Source: JAHEGP01 sp963792875 (GTDB lineage: Bacteria > Pseudomonadota > Gammaproteobacteria > Pseudomonadales > JAHEGP01). From it: a stretch of 64,000 nt of DNA. Shown in pieces: positions 1 through 8,710 of the stretch. Position numbers and translations under genes: made by a program. Every line of letters starts with the position of its first letter. Positions within the stretch are counted from its first letter, which is position 1. Where the stretch lies: assembly GCA_963792875.1 (NCBI GenBank), contig CAWBXV010000005.1, forward strand, positions 186,001 through 250,000. The letters run 5' to 3'. Under the pieces are notes generated by a model. The model was not told the DNA's origin. It ran no database searches and saw nothing but the letters and a program-made list of their open reading frames with translations.

Positions 1-210
1 GATGCAGGAACGCGGTCACAGCCAACCCCTATATTATCTACGTCGGTGCCCCGTTTGAAAGCAGTGGTGTATGGCAGGATTACCACTGCCGCGGCGTCGC
101 CCCGACCGGCCACGGGAGCGTTGGGCGGCGATGCGCTGGCGGTACTACTGCCAGGGGAATTGCTTTAGAATCTGGCGGCTGATAACGGTCTGCGACTGCG
201 AGGAAACTCC
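1..210. other. Upstream region of pfp, no gene assigned
   Basis: One plus-strand frame is open from base 1 to a TAG at 163-165 and another to a TGA at 180-182, but neither translation resembles a protein I know, so I do not call a truncated gene here. A -10-like TAGAAT lies at 166-171 without a credible -35 at 16-18 bp. An AGGA Shine-Dalgarno sequence lies just before the pfp ATG at 211. Confidence 0.3.
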
Positions 211-1470
211 ATGAAAAAGAATGCCTTTTACGCGCAATCGGGTGGCGTGACGGCGGTGATCAACGCGTCGGCCTGCGGTGTCATTGAAACCGCGCGCCGC
301 CGCGGCAGCGAGATAGGTGCGGTGTACGCGGGCAGGAACGGCATCATCGGCGCCTTGCAGGAGGAGCTCATCGACACGTCGCTGGAAAGCGCCGAGGCTA
401 TCGCTGCCCTGCGGCATACGCCTTCCGGCGCGTTCGGCTCCTGCCGCTACAAGCTCAAGGGTCTGGAGCAGAACCGGGCCGAGTATGAGCGCCTGATCGA
501 GGTGTTCGAGGCGCATGACATTGGTTACTTTTTCTACAATGGCGGCGGCGATTCTGCGGATACCTGTTTGAAGGTCTCGCAATTGTCGGCGCAGATGGGC
601 TACCCCATTCAGGCCATTCACATTCCCAAGACGGTAGACAATGACCTGCCGTTCACCGACAACTGTCCGGGCTTTGGTTCCGTCGCGAAATACGTCGCGG
701 TCTCGACGCGTGAGGCCGGTCTGGACGTGGCCTCGATGTGCGCCACATCCACCAAAGTCTTCATTCTGGAAGTGATGGGCAGGCACGCGGGTTGGATCGC
801 CGCTGCCGGCGGCCTCGCCGCTGAAGGTCCGGGGCAGCCGCCGCACGTTATCGTGTTTCCGGAAGTGCCGTTCGATCGGGCTGCCTTCCTGGCCGTCGTC
901 AGGCAGAGCGTCGACGACTTCGGCTATTGCGTGGTGGTCGCTTCCGAAGGGGCGAGGCACGGCGATGGCACCTTCCTGGCCGATGCCGGCACTACCGACG
1001 CATTTGGCCACAAGCAGCTTGGCGGGGTAGCACCCACCCTCGCCGCGATGATCAAGCAGGAGCTCGGCTACAAGTATCATTGGGCCCTGGCCGATTACCT
1101 GCAGCGGGCGGCGCGCCACATTGCGTCGGCGACGGATGTCGAGCAGGCCTATGCCGTTGGCTGCGCGGCCGTCGATTATGCCCTGAGCGGCAAAAACGCG
1201 GTGATGGTCACCATCGAGCGGGCGGCGGGCGATGAGTACCGCTGGACTCTGGGCGAGGCGCCGCTGGACCAGGTCGCCAACGTCGAAAAGGCCATGCCGC
1301 TGGACTATATCCGCGAAGACGGCTGGGGCATCACGGCGGCCTGCCGTCGTTACCTGGCGCCGCTGATCGGCGGTGAGGATTACCCTCCCTACCGCGATGG
1401 GATGCCGGTCTATGCCTCACTGCAGCGCAGTCTGGTACCGAAGAAACTGGCTCGGGACTTCAAGGTATAG
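211..1470 (+). CDS. pfp: Pyrophosphate-dependent 6-phosphofructokinase
   Basis: Interconverts fructose 6-phosphate and fructose 1,6-bisphosphate in the cytoplasm using pyrophosphate, so it can serve glycolysis or gluconeogenesis. The 419-residue protein has the PfkA fold: an N-terminal SGGVTAVIN loop, GGGDSAD at 111-117, PKTVDND at 139-145 and MGRHAGW further on. The Asp in GGGDS and the Lys in PKTVDND are the two residues that in this family mark PPi use; ATP enzymes normally have Gly at both places. The ATG at 211 has an AGGA ribosome site and no long upstream extension. It appears monocistronic and converges on the next gene. Phosphoryl-donor specificity is inferred from motifs, not shown. 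Confidence 0.92.
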   Translation: MKKNAFYAQSGGVTAVINASACGVIETARRRGSEIGAVYAGRNGIIGALQEELIDTSLESAEAIAALRHTPSGAFGSCRYKLKGLEQNRAEYERLIEVFEAHDIGYFFYNGGGDSADTCLKVSQLSAQMGYPIQAIHIPKTVDNDLPFTDNCPGFGSVAKYVAVSTREAGLDVASMCATSTKVFILEVMGRHAGWIAAAGGLAAEGPGQPPHVIVFPEVPFDRAAFLAVVRQSVDDFGYCVVVASEGARHGDGTFLADAGTTDAFGHKQLGGVAPTLAAMIKQELGYKYHWALADYLQRAARHIASATDVEQAYAVGCAAVDYALSGKNAVMVTIERAAGDEYRWTLGEAPLDQVANVEKAMPLDYIREDGWGITAACRRYLAPLIGGEDYPPYRDGMPVYASLQRSLVPKKLARDFKV

Positions 1471-1587
1471 CCAATTGGCTACACCAGCTGCCGGGGCGCC
1501 GCGCCGTAAGCGGGTAGTACCGGCGCCCGGCGGCGTGCGTCAGAGCTTCCGTTCACCGCCTGCTTCGGCGCGCCCAGGCCATCGCAG

Positions 1588-2145
1588 CTAAGGCATCACC
1601 TCGACAAAACTGCGCCAGCGGTTCTGGAACTGGACGACCCACTCGGGGGTCGATTCATCGTTGCCCGCTGGCCGCAGGTCGGGGTGGTCAGCGACGACGC
1701 GGCGCATGATCGCCTCCTGCCACGGGTACAGGTCGACAAAGAACACGTGCTTGCCCTGGTTGAGGTCGCGCAGAAAGCGGCGGAACTGGTGGTGGGGCTG
1801 CTGGATGCCGAGCAATCCCCCCTCCCATGTGCAGAAGCCCAGCGCGACGATGGCGAGAAAGACGAAGGGTGTCCAGCCGGCTGCGCCGCTGGCCGCACCG
1901 CTCAGGTAAGCGCCCAGCAACACCACCATCGCCACCACCGCGCCGACGACGGCGCCCTTCTGCGTCGCCCTGACGACATCCTTTTTCAGGACGGCCTCGA
2001 CCTGGTGCAACTCCCGGCGCTCGACCTCGGCGTCGTCCCAGCTCAACACGTGTATCTGGGGCGTCGTGACCCCCTGGCGCTGCAGTTCGTTCTGCGCGTG
2101 GGTGAGGTCATCCAGCTTTTCGGCGATGTAATAATATCTTTTCAT
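1588..2145 (-). CDS. Unknown inner-membrane protein with two TM segments
   Basis: A 185-residue protein I cannot assign to a named function. It begins MKRYYYIAEKLDD, a short soluble region in which a two-residue Lys-Lys and acidic stretch precedes two hydrophobic segments at about 65-83 and 91-113, followed by a soluble tail ending in VQFQNRW. The layout resembles small proteobacterial membrane proteins with a cytoplasmic ferredoxin-like head, but I see no catalytic motif. The frame stays open upstream to 2214; the ATG at 2145 was chosen because the hydrophilic MKRYYY start looks like a true N-terminus and the upstream residues have no conserved character. It converges with pfp across 117 bp. 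Confidence 0.7.
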   Translation of the reverse strand: MKRYYYIAEKLDDLTHAQNELQRQGVTTPQIHVLSWDDAEVERRELHQVEAVLKKDVVRATQKGAVVGAVVAMVVLLGAYLSGAASGAAGWTPFVFLAIVALGFCTWEGGLLGIQQPHHQFRRFLRDLNQGKHVFFVDLYPWQEAIMRRVVADHPDLRPAGNDESTPEWVVQFQNRWRSFVEVMP

Positions 2146-2369
2146 GGCGCGCCTCGTCAGCAATCGACCGTATGCCTGATGGGCTGGCTGTCCATGAGCA
2201 CAGCGGATGAGCACTCACCGCTTTGCCTTTTGGAACTGAACCAACCGTTTTGATCATAGCATCGCCGCTACAGGGGCTGGCGGGTCTTGTTAGACGCAGT
2301 GCGCCTATAGCGATCTGCTCTTGTAACGAGGGGTTATCAGCACTTCCGCCAGGCGTGTCCGTGACGAGA

Positions 2370-3998
2370 TCACCATGCCACGAAGCCCCAGCGCTCGCCG
2401 TTGATCCAGCGGGAGAGTCCAGTATGCCTGCTGTAGACGGGGTGATCGTAGGCGACGCTGAAGTGCTGGCCCTCGGCGTTGTGGTAGAAGAGGTCAAACC
2501 ACTGGTTGAACGCTGCCACCAGCTGGGGCGCCCCTGCTACCTGCAGATTGGCCTCCATGTTGATGTTGTCCAGGTTTTTTCCGGTCCAGTTGGCCGAGCC
2601 GTTCATCAGCGCGAACTTCCCGGTGGCGGGATTGGTGATGGACAGGATCTTGGCGTGGTTCTGCTCACCGTGGGTGTCGAACCAGCGCACCTCCAGGTTG
2701 AGCGCCCGCAGCCGGCCGTCGACGATGTGGTCGGGAAACAGGCGCCGCAGCCGCCTCAGCTCATCGCCTTGCAGGCGGTTCATCAGCAGCGCAGCGACCT
2801 GACGGTTGGGCGTGCCGTCCTTGATCCTGCCGAACGCGTCCTTGTTGGGGTCGAGCAGCAGGCGCACGGGGGTTCGCACCCGTTCAGCGGCCCGCATCAG
2901 CGCGTTGAGCACGTGCGGATCCGAGAGGTAGAACATCTGAATGCGCACCTGGTCGTCCGGCTGCACGTCGTCGAGCATGCCGATGACGGCCCGCTCGATG
3001 CTGTTTTCGGTGATGAACCGGGCTCGCGCAGCCCCTGGCGTCGTCGCGGTGCGCTGGAGCTGATCGCGGTCGAAATCCGGCAAGGTTCGCGCCAGGTAGT
3101 GGCGTCGGTAGTCTCGGCTGGCGTCGGTGTGCCAGAGCACGTAATCGCGGTCGCGAAGCTTGATGGCCTGCTCGATGTCGCTGCGCTGCACATCGTAGAT
3201 GTACTTTGCCAGGTCGCCTTCCACCGAGATGGCAAAATTGGTCGAACCTACGCTGGCATTGTGGGGATTGGCCGAGGAGACCAGCGCCGCGAATCCCCGC
3301 GGCCCGTCGGTGGCCAGTATCTTGCGATGGTTGGCCTTGATCAGCGCGGCGTTGAGTGCCATCTGCAGCGTAATGGCTGCGCCATCGAAGGGCTCCATAT
3401 ACGGCAGGCGTATGGCGTGATTGAGCGACTTGAAGGTCCAGCCCAGAGCGCCGCTGGTGGCCTGGCTGGCGATGCGCCCGAAGTGGTGTCCGGCCTCGAC
3501 GAAGCTCAGCGGCGTATGCGCGCGGGTGGTCAGCAGGTCCGAGTAGAACACGTCGACGCCGGCGTCGATCAGGCGCTGCACGGCGGGCGCCACCCGTCGG
3601 TCATAAGCGCGATTGGACGGGTCCAGAATGATGGCGATGACGATGTCGGGGTGCTGGCGCTTCTTTTCCAGCAGCGCCAGCGTGACCGCCTCCACCACAT
3701 CCCATGCCGGCTCCTGGGGCGCGTAGAAATTGTCGAACAGGAACACCGATACGAGAATGACGGAGTGGGCCTCGGCGATCATCTGCAGAGCCTTGGGTCC
3801 GATATTCAGCTGCGAAAAGCGGCGCTGGTGGCGCGTGTCCCAGCCGCTGTACGAGGCGAACAGCCCGAGCTGGTCCTCGCGCAGCTCGAACCACGGTGAT
3901 GACACATCCAGCCGCTCGTTGCGGCCGCAGCAGGCCAGCAGCGGCACCAGCAGCAGCGCTGCAGCCGTGGTGAGGGCCAGTCGGGAGGGTCGTTTCAT
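2370..3998 (-). CDS. Phospholipase D-like lipoprotein
   Basis: A 542-residue putative lipoprotein of the PLD superfamily. The N-terminus is a signal peptide ending in the lipobox L-L-A-C (Cys23), which places it in the envelope. Two PLD-type halves follow. The first has an intact HxKxxxxD motif (His224, Lys226, Asp231) followed by the family's SSAN. The second has His448 and Lys450, but the Asp position is Thr455; the downstream NGSANWTG is normal. The substrate is unknown: phospholipid, cardiolipin-type or nucleic acid are all possible in this superfamily. The ATG at 3998 is preferred to the GTG at 4013 because it begins directly with the MKRPSR signal sequence. It is divergent from the epimerase gene. 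Confidence 0.8.
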   Translation of the reverse strand: MKRPSRLALTTAAALLLVPLLACCGRNERLDVSSPWFELREDQLGLFASYSGWDTRHQRRFSQLNIGPKALQMIAEAHSVILVSVFLFDNFYAPQEPAWDVVEAVTLALLEKKRQHPDIVIAIILDPSNRAYDRRVAPAVQRLIDAGVDVFYSDLLTTRAHTPLSFVEAGHHFGRIASQATSGALGWTFKSLNHAIRLPYMEPFDGAAITLQMALNAALIKANHRKILATDGPRGFAALVSSANPHNASVGSTNFAISVEGDLAKYIYDVQRSDIEQAIKLRDRDYVLWHTDASRDYRRHYLARTLPDFDRDQLQRTATTPGAARARFITENSIERAVIGMLDDVQPDDQVRIQMFYLSDPHVLNALMRAAERVRTPVRLLLDPNKDAFGRIKDGTPNRQVAALLMNRLQGDELRRLRRLFPDHIVDGRLRALNLEVRWFDTHGEQNHAKILSITNPATGKFALMNGSANWTGKNLDNINMEANLQVAGAPQLVAAFNQWFDLFYHNAEGQHFSVAYDHPVYSRHTGLSRWINGERWGFVAW

Positions 3999-4185
3999 GG
4001 CGGCAAGGGTCACGCTGCGGTGGCGGACTCGGCCGTCCGGGTCCGGTGGACGCAGCGGCCGACCTGGATCGATGCGCTCGGTCCGGCTCGACTGATCCGG
4101 TAATCGTTGGCCGCAGTATAGAGAGGTGGTTCAGGCTTGGGTAGTTTCCAGGGCCTGTTTGAGCGTTTTTGAGGCATGATGAGCG

Positions 4186-5184
4186 ATGGCAACGAAAGAG
4201 GTAAGGATTGTGGCGGTGACCGGCGCCAGCGGATTTGTCGGGCGGCATTTGGTGGAACGCCTGCTGCAGGAGGATGATCTGCAGGTGCGCTGCCTGGTGC
4301 GGCCCGGCAGCGATCGCACGGCGCTCGAGCGGCTGGGTGGTGACGTGGTCTTTGTCGAGGGAGATATCACCCGGCCTGCAACGCTGCGACACGCGTTCGA
4401 TGGCGCCTGGGGCGTGGTGAATCTGGCGGGCTATCGGGACTTCTGGGCCCGTTCCAGCAAGCGCTACTATCAGATCAACGAGCGCGGCGCCGAGAACGTC
4501 TTTCGCGCGGCCCTGGCGGCGGGGGTTGCCAAGGCGGTGCAGGTCAGCACGCCGCTGGCCTACGGGGTGCCGGCCGCCATGCCGTTCGATGAGGACTCGG
4601 CCGCCGGTCGGCATCCCAACCACTACGGCCGCAGCAAGTATCTGGGCGACCAGGCGGCGTGGCGCTTGTACGAGGAGCAGGGCCTGCCCCTGAGTGTGGT
4701 CTATCTGGCCGCCGTGATCGGGGCGGGCGACGACACGGCGACGATGGAAGTGCGCCGTGCCGTGGAGCGCAAGCTGCCGGCGCTGGTGGGTGCGGATACG
4801 ACCTATACCTATGTCTATGTGCGGGACGCCGCCGAGGCCATTGCGAGGGCGTTGCTCTCCGATCATACGGTGGGCGAGCGCTATCTGATCGGCGTCGAGA
4901 GGGCCACGACGCGGGAGTATTTTGCCTTGATCGGCGACCTTGCCGGCGTGCCGATTCCCCAGTGGAATGTGCCCGAGAAATGGCTCTATCCCGTCGCCCG
5001 GGGGATGGAATGGGTGGCGGCCTGCACCGGCCGGCGCCCGCAGCTGCCGTTGGACGTACTGAAGACCACGGCGGCAGGATCGTTGCTGTTTGACGGCAGC
5101 AAGGCGCAGCGGGAGCTCGGCATGCGCTATGCCGGCTTGGATAAAGCGCTTGCGGAATCCATCTCGGCCATCCAGAATGGATGA
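4186..5184 (+). CDS. NAD(P)-dependent epimerase/dehydratase (extended SDR)
   Basis: A 332-residue extended short-chain dehydrogenase. The Rossmann glycine motif TGASGFVG lies at about residues 14-21 and the catalytic YxxxK is in HYGRSKYLGD around residue 146. The overall look is of the dihydroflavonol-reductase / 3-beta-hydroxysteroid dehydrogenase-like group, which acts on sugar, terpenoid or other hydroxyl/keto substrates; the substrate cannot be read from the sequence. The usual S/T ahead of the Tyr is present in VSTPLAYG. It is followed 84 bp later on the same strand by a Ddn-like reductase, so the two may act on one metabolite, which is inference. Confidence 0.85.
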   Translation: MATKEVRIVAVTGASGFVGRHLVERLLQEDDLQVRCLVRPGSDRTALERLGGDVVFVEGDITRPATLRHAFDGAWGVVNLAGYRDFWARSSKRYYQINERGAENVFRAALAAGVAKAVQVSTPLAYGVPAAMPFDEDSAAGRHPNHYGRSKYLGDQAAWRLYEEQGLPLSVVYLAAVIGAGDDTATMEVRRAVERKLPALVGADTTYTYVYVRDAAEAIARALLSDHTVGERYLIGVERATTREYFALIGDLAGVPIPQWNVPEKWLYPVARGMEWVAACTGRRPQLPLDVLKTTAAGSLLFDGSKAQRELGMRYAGLDKALAESISAIQNG

Positions 5185-5268
5185 TTGAGCGCGACAGAGT
5201 GGCAGCGTTATGAATGGGCACGCTGTCGGGGCGGATCCATACAGCCAGAGACGACGACAGAGGCGGGC

Positions 5269-5742
5269 ATGACGCGACAAGAGAACTTCAAGCCCTACAC
5301 GCAGGGGCAGGAACGCTTCGGCGAATGGTTCATCAAGAATGTCGGCCGCTGGCAGACCCGGGTCTACGAGGCGACCGGCGGGAGGGTCTGGAACCGCTTC
5401 CTCGGGGTGCAGTGCGCCATCCTTACCACCACCGGGCGCAAGAGTGGCCAGCCGCGTAAAACGCCGCTGCTGTACCTGCGCCAGGGCGACCAGGTGGTGA
5501 TGGTCGCATCCAAGGGCGGCATGACCACGTTGCCGGCCTGGTACGGCAATCTGCGCGCCAATCCGCACGTCGAGATCCAGATCGGCAGCGAAAAAAAGGC
5601 GTATGTTGCCAGAGATGCCGACCAGGACGAGGAGCGCCTGCTGTGGCCGCAGCTCGACGCGCTGTACGACGGCTACGCGGAGTATCGCGCCCGGGTCGAT
5701 GGCAAGCGGCGGGTGCCAGTGGTGATCTTCGAGCCGGTGTGA
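5269..5742 (+). CDS. Ddn-family (F420H2-dependent type) nitroreductase/quinone reductase
   Basis: A 157-residue split-barrel protein of the deazaflavin-dependent nitroreductase family (DUF385). The diagnostic segment is present: ILTTTGRKSGQPR, then TPLLYLRQGD, VMVASKGG and PAWYGNLRANP, which in characterised members (mycobacterial Ddn and relatives) forms the F420 pocket. Members reduce quinones or nitro/enone substrates with reduced F420. The open frame runs back to 5185, but the ATG at 5269 gives the family's normal N-terminus (MTRQENF). No F420 biosynthesis gene is in the window, so the cofactor is inferred from family membership; some relatives may bind other flavins. Confidence 0.85.
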   Translation: MTRQENFKPYTQGQERFGEWFIKNVGRWQTRVYEATGGRVWNRFLGVQCAILTTTGRKSGQPRKTPLLYLRQGDQVVMVASKGGMTTLPAWYGNLRANPHVEIQIGSEKKAYVARDADQDEERLLWPQLDALYDGYAEYRARVDGKRRVPVVIFEPV

Positions 5743-5805
5743 GGGCATCGGCCGCGGTTGCCAATAGGAGATAGGACAAGGCAAGGCACAGGCGATGTGC
5801 ATTCT

Positions 5806-5824
5806 CCGCCCTGATGCAGGGCGG
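5806..5824. repeat. Perfect 8-bp hairpin between reductase and HD-GYP genes
   Basis: CCGCCCTG and CAGGGCGG pair perfectly around a 3-nt loop. It lies 60 bp after the Ddn-like gene and 60 bp before the HD-GYP gene. No T-run follows on either strand, so it is not a standard intrinsic terminator; it may stabilise mRNA ends. Confidence 0.4.
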
Positions 5825-5882
5825 GTGAGGGGGTCCGTCCCGCGCAGGCGCGAGGCGGCCTGGTGGATGCAGGTCGAAAGAG

Positions 5883-6911
5883 ATGGCAGCGCTTGGCAAG
5901 GCTCGCATATTGATCGCTGACGGCGTGCCCGAGCACAGGGACGCGCTGGTGGAGATGCTGTGCGTCGATTACGACATCGCAGTGGCGCACGATGGCCCGC
6001 AGGCCCTGGCCGCCGCCCAGAGCCCGCGCCCGCTCGATCTCATCCTGCTCGATGTCGCCGTGCCCCTGCTCGACGGCTACGAGGTCTGCCGCCGCCTCAA
6101 GGCCGATTACCGCATGCGCGCCATTCCCGTGATCTTCCTGGCGTCGGCCAGCGATGATGAGGAAGTGCTGCGCGGTCTTGATCTGGGGGCACTGGACTAT
6201 ATCGATAGGCCCTACCGCGAACCGCTCGTCAGGGCCCGGCTGGCAAACGCCATCGCGCTGTGCAACCAGCAGCGCGCGCTGGAAAGGCGCGTGCAGGAGC
6301 GCACCCGCGAGCTTCATGAAACCCGCATCGCCGTGATCGAGCGGTTGGGGCGTGCCGCCGAGTACAAGGATTACGAAACGGGGCTGCACGTGGTGCGCAT
6401 GAGCCGCTACGCGCGGCTGATCGCCTTGCACGCGGGGGTGCGGGAGGAAGCCGCCGAGTTGTTGATGCTGGCCGCACCGATGCACGATATCGGCAAGATC
6501 GGCATCCCCGACAGCATCCTGAAAAAGCGCGGCGTGCTCAGTGAGGAGGAGTACCGCCAGATGCAGATGCACACGGCGTTTGGCGGAGAGATCATCGGCG
6601 ATCACCACAGCGAGCTGTTGAAACTGGCCCGGTCGGTGGCGGTAGCCCATCACGAGAAGTGGGACGGCAGCGGCTACCCGCACGGGCTGGTGGGGGAGAG
6701 CATCCCCTGGGCCGCTCGGGTGGTGGCGATTGCGGATGTGTTCGATGCGCTCACCAGCGACCGCCCCTACAAGCCGGCGTGGCCGGTTGCGGCGGCCGTC
6801 GACCACATCCAGGCACGAGCCGGCACGGACTTCGATCCGGCGCTGGTCGAGAGCTTCATCGCTGCCATGCCCGAGATGCTGGCGGTGAGGCAGAACCTGG
6901 CCGGCGATTGA
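5883..6911 (+). CDS. Response regulator with HD-GYP phosphodiesterase domain
   Basis: A 342-residue two-domain protein. Receiver domain at about 8-125 with phospho-acceptor Asp57 (LLDVAVPLLDGYE), then a short coiled linker and an HD-GYP domain from about 155. HD is at 201-202 (MHDIGKIG) and HHEKWDGSGYP at 257-266, all metal-binding and GYP residues present, so it should hydrolyse cyclic di-GMP. The receiver is slightly degenerate: the usual acidic pair near the start is Asp13-Gly14 and the conserved Lys before Pro110 is Arg. No cognate histidine kinase is adjacent. The start at 5883 follows a GAAAGAG-type ribosome site. Confidence 0.9.
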   Translation: MAALGKARILIADGVPEHRDALVEMLCVDYDIAVAHDGPQALAAAQSPRPLDLILLDVAVPLLDGYEVCRRLKADYRMRAIPVIFLASASDDEEVLRGLDLGALDYIDRPYREPLVRARLANAIALCNQQRALERRVQERTRELHETRIAVIERLGRAAEYKDYETGLHVVRMSRYARLIALHAGVREEAAELLMLAAPMHDIGKIGIPDSILKKRGVLSEEEYRQMQMHTAFGGEIIGDHHSELLKLARSVAVAHHEKWDGSGYPHGLVGESIPWAARVVAIADVFDALTSDRPYKPAWPVAAAVDHIQARAGTDFDPALVESFIAAMPEMLAVRQNLAGD

Positions 6912-6962
6912 GCGGGCGCCTGGCGCGCTGCCGGACAGATCGGCAGGCAGATCACTCCCTGG

Positions 6963-7346
6963 CTACTGCTCCAGGTCGTCCAGCACGACATCGAGTGCAC
7001 GCGTCGAGATGATGACCTCGTAGAGGGAGAAAGACAGCGATATCAGCAGCGCAATCACGCTGGCGCCGAAGGCCATGTCGCCGAGGATGGGTTTTTCGAG
7101 AAAAATAAAAAACATGGAGGCGGTGCACAGGATGAAGCTGAGCACGCCCCAGGATTGCATGTACTTGATCAGTTTGACGCGCAACCTCAGGTTGGGGATC
7201 TGCTGCTGAGCCATGGTGTCGGCTGGATCGCGGGGGGTGGCGTGAAGGACCCGGATGAGATTGGCCAGCACAAAAAAGCGGTTGGTGTAGGCCAGCAGCA
7301 GCAGGCTGATGGAACTGAACAGTAACGCCGGTGTGCTTACGGTCAC
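6963..7346 (-). CDS. DUF2721 family membrane protein
   Basis: A 127-residue integral membrane protein of the DUF2721 family; function unknown. One hydrophobic segment at the N-terminus (about 5-30) and two more in the second half separated by a basic loop, followed by a short acidic C-terminus (VVLDDLEQ). The conserved family features are the NRFFVLANLIR segment after the first TM and a charged loop. It starts with GTG at 7346, overlapping the stop of the upstream secreted-protein gene by four bases, so the two are almost certainly co-transcribed. Confidence 0.8.
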   Translation of the reverse strand: MTVSTPALLFSSISLLLLAYTNRFFVLANLIRVLHATPRDPADTMAQQQIPNLRLRVKLIKYMQSWGVLSFILCTASMFFIFLEKPILGDMAFGASVIALLISLSFSLYEVIISTRALDVVLDDLEQ

Positions 7347-7840
7347 AGGGCCTGCTCCACGGTGCCAGCGGCAGTGTCTGGCCTTGCTGAAGGGGTTGCC
7401 GCGTCAGGGCCGGTGCCGCTGGGCGAGGTTGGACTGTCCGGCGCGGGGCTGGGCGATGGGGCCGCTGTCGGCGCGGCTGCGACCGGTGCGTCGTTGCGCT
7501 TGGCGAAGGCCTCCGATTGCTTCTTCATGTTGTCGCTGACGGCGCGGATGCCGTCGACGGTGGCATGGAATGCGCGCCGGCGGGTCGCCTTGCGGTCGCT
7601 GTCGTAGCTGTCGTCGGCGGCGCCGGTTTCGGCCAGCGTTCGCTCCGTGTTCTCGATGCACCGCAGAAACGCGTCGGCCTCGGCCAGGTAGGTCTCGGCG
7701 GTCTGGTAGTTGGCCTGGAACTCATCCACGCTCTGCGTCCTGGCGTCCAGCACCGGCGGTCGCTGCGGCTGCAGGCACTGCGCCGAGAGCTGCGTAGCCA
7801 GCAGCGCGGTGATGATTGCGACAGAGTGGCGATCGATCAT
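7343..7840 (-). CDS. Secreted protein of unknown function
   Basis: A 165-residue protein with a signal peptide (MIDRHSVAIITALLATQLSA, cleavage near residue 20). The mature part has a helical central region of about 90 residues containing Cys-containing and acidic repeats (YQTAETYLAEADAFLRC), then a low-complexity Ala/Pro/Ser-rich tail that probably is disordered. I do not recognise a family. The open frame extends to 7987, but only the ATG at 7840 begins with a signal peptide. Its stop overlaps the GTG of the DUF2721 gene. Confidence 0.65.
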   Translation of the reverse strand: MIDRHSVAIITALLATQLSAQCLQPQRPPVLDARTQSVDEFQANYQTAETYLAEADAFLRCIENTERTLAETGAADDSYDSDRKATRRRAFHATVDGIRAVSDNMKKQSEAFAKRNDAPVAAAPTAAPSPSPAPDSPTSPSGTGPDAATPSARPDTAAGTVEQAL

Positions 7841-8030
7841 CGCGTCGTCCTCACCTGCGTTGAAGTGTCTGCCCGAGAGCGCTGGACCTGTCCTGCCGCC
7901 ACTGCGGGTCTGCCCGATTGATCGTCCGGCGCGTGCTGTCCCGGATACACCGCTGCAGCCGCCTGTCACCGTGTATCGTAGCGCCAAGCGCCGGCAACTA
8001 CAATCGCGCGCCGTGGCCTGGCCCTGCGAT

Positions 8031-8702
8031 TCAACAGGGCAGTTCGCGCAGCGTCAACCTGCCGCTGCCGCCGCGGCAGCGCATCTGCGCGATGAACAGC
8101 TCCGCAGTGGACAGGGCGTCGATCAGCGCGTTGTGGGCGGGGTAGTCGGGCAGATGGTAGCGCCGGCGGCAATTGACCAGGCGCAGGCTGCCCTGCTCGG
8201 GCACCTTGCCCTGGCGTTCCAGCTTGTCGCGCTCCAGCGCGAGCGTATCGAGCAGGGGCAGCAGCAGCGGCGCGCCATAGATCTCGCGGCTCAGGCGGTT
8301 GAGATAGGCCATGTCGAGCGGGGCATGGTGCAGCACCAGTATGCGCCCCTGAGCGACCTGCAGCAGGCGCTCGAGCATGGTGCCGGCCGCCATGCCCGCC
8401 GCCAGCTCGCAGTCGCGCAGCTGGTGCACGACCGCGCTCTGACCCACCCCGCGCAGCGTGCGCAGCAGGTGATGCTCGGCTGTGTGCAGTGCGGCGTGTC
8501 CCTCCCGGATCACCACCCAGCCGACGCTCAGCAGTTCGCCCTGCCTGGGGTTCAGCGATGACATCTCGGCGTCGATGGCGAGAAACTCGGCGTGCTGCCA
8601 CTCCGTACTGGCGGGCGGACAGGGCGCGGCCCAGCAGCGATCCAGGGCGGTGCCCCGTGCCCGGGACCGATACCACCGGCGCTGCAGCGGTAGTTGCCAC
8701 AT
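8031..8702 (-). CDS. DEDDh 3'-5' exonuclease (DnaQ/PolIII epsilon-like)
   Basis: A 223-residue exonuclease of the DnaQ fold. ExoI is the FLAIDAEMSS stretch with Asp44 and Glu46; ExoII is HHAPLDMAYL; ExoIII is YPAHNALIDA with the His and Asp of the DEDDh type. Such proteins remove 3'-nucleotides from DNA or RNA; a stand-alone member like this may act in repair or small-RNA turnover. The frame is open much farther upstream, but the region before Met at 8702 is the antisense of the neighbouring gene, so this start, 8 bp after the DUF294 gene stop, is chosen. It is co-oriented with and probably translated in an operon with that gene, a pairing I recall next to acetate-type symporters in Pseudomonas. 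Confidence 0.85.
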   Translation of the reverse strand: MWQLPLQRRWYRSRARGTALDRCWAAPCPPASTEWQHAEFLAIDAEMSSLNPRQGELLSVGWVVIREGHAALHTAEHHLLRTLRGVGQSAVVHQLRDCELAAGMAAGTMLERLLQVAQGRILVLHHAPLDMAYLNRLSREIYGAPLLLPLLDTLALERDKLERQGKVPEQGSLRLVNCRRRYHLPDYPAHNALIDALSTAELFIAQMRCRGGSGRLTLRELPC

Positions 8703-8710
8703 GGCGCGAC

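Noticed and set aside
145..1119. Long minus-strand open frame opposite pfp
   Set aside because: Antisense shadow of a clear phosphofructokinase; composition-driven and without any family motif. Similar antisense frames occur across most genes here because of high GC.
1488..1535. GC-rich hairpin between pfp and the next gene
   Set aside because: Arms are imperfect and no T-run follows; not strong enough to call a terminator.
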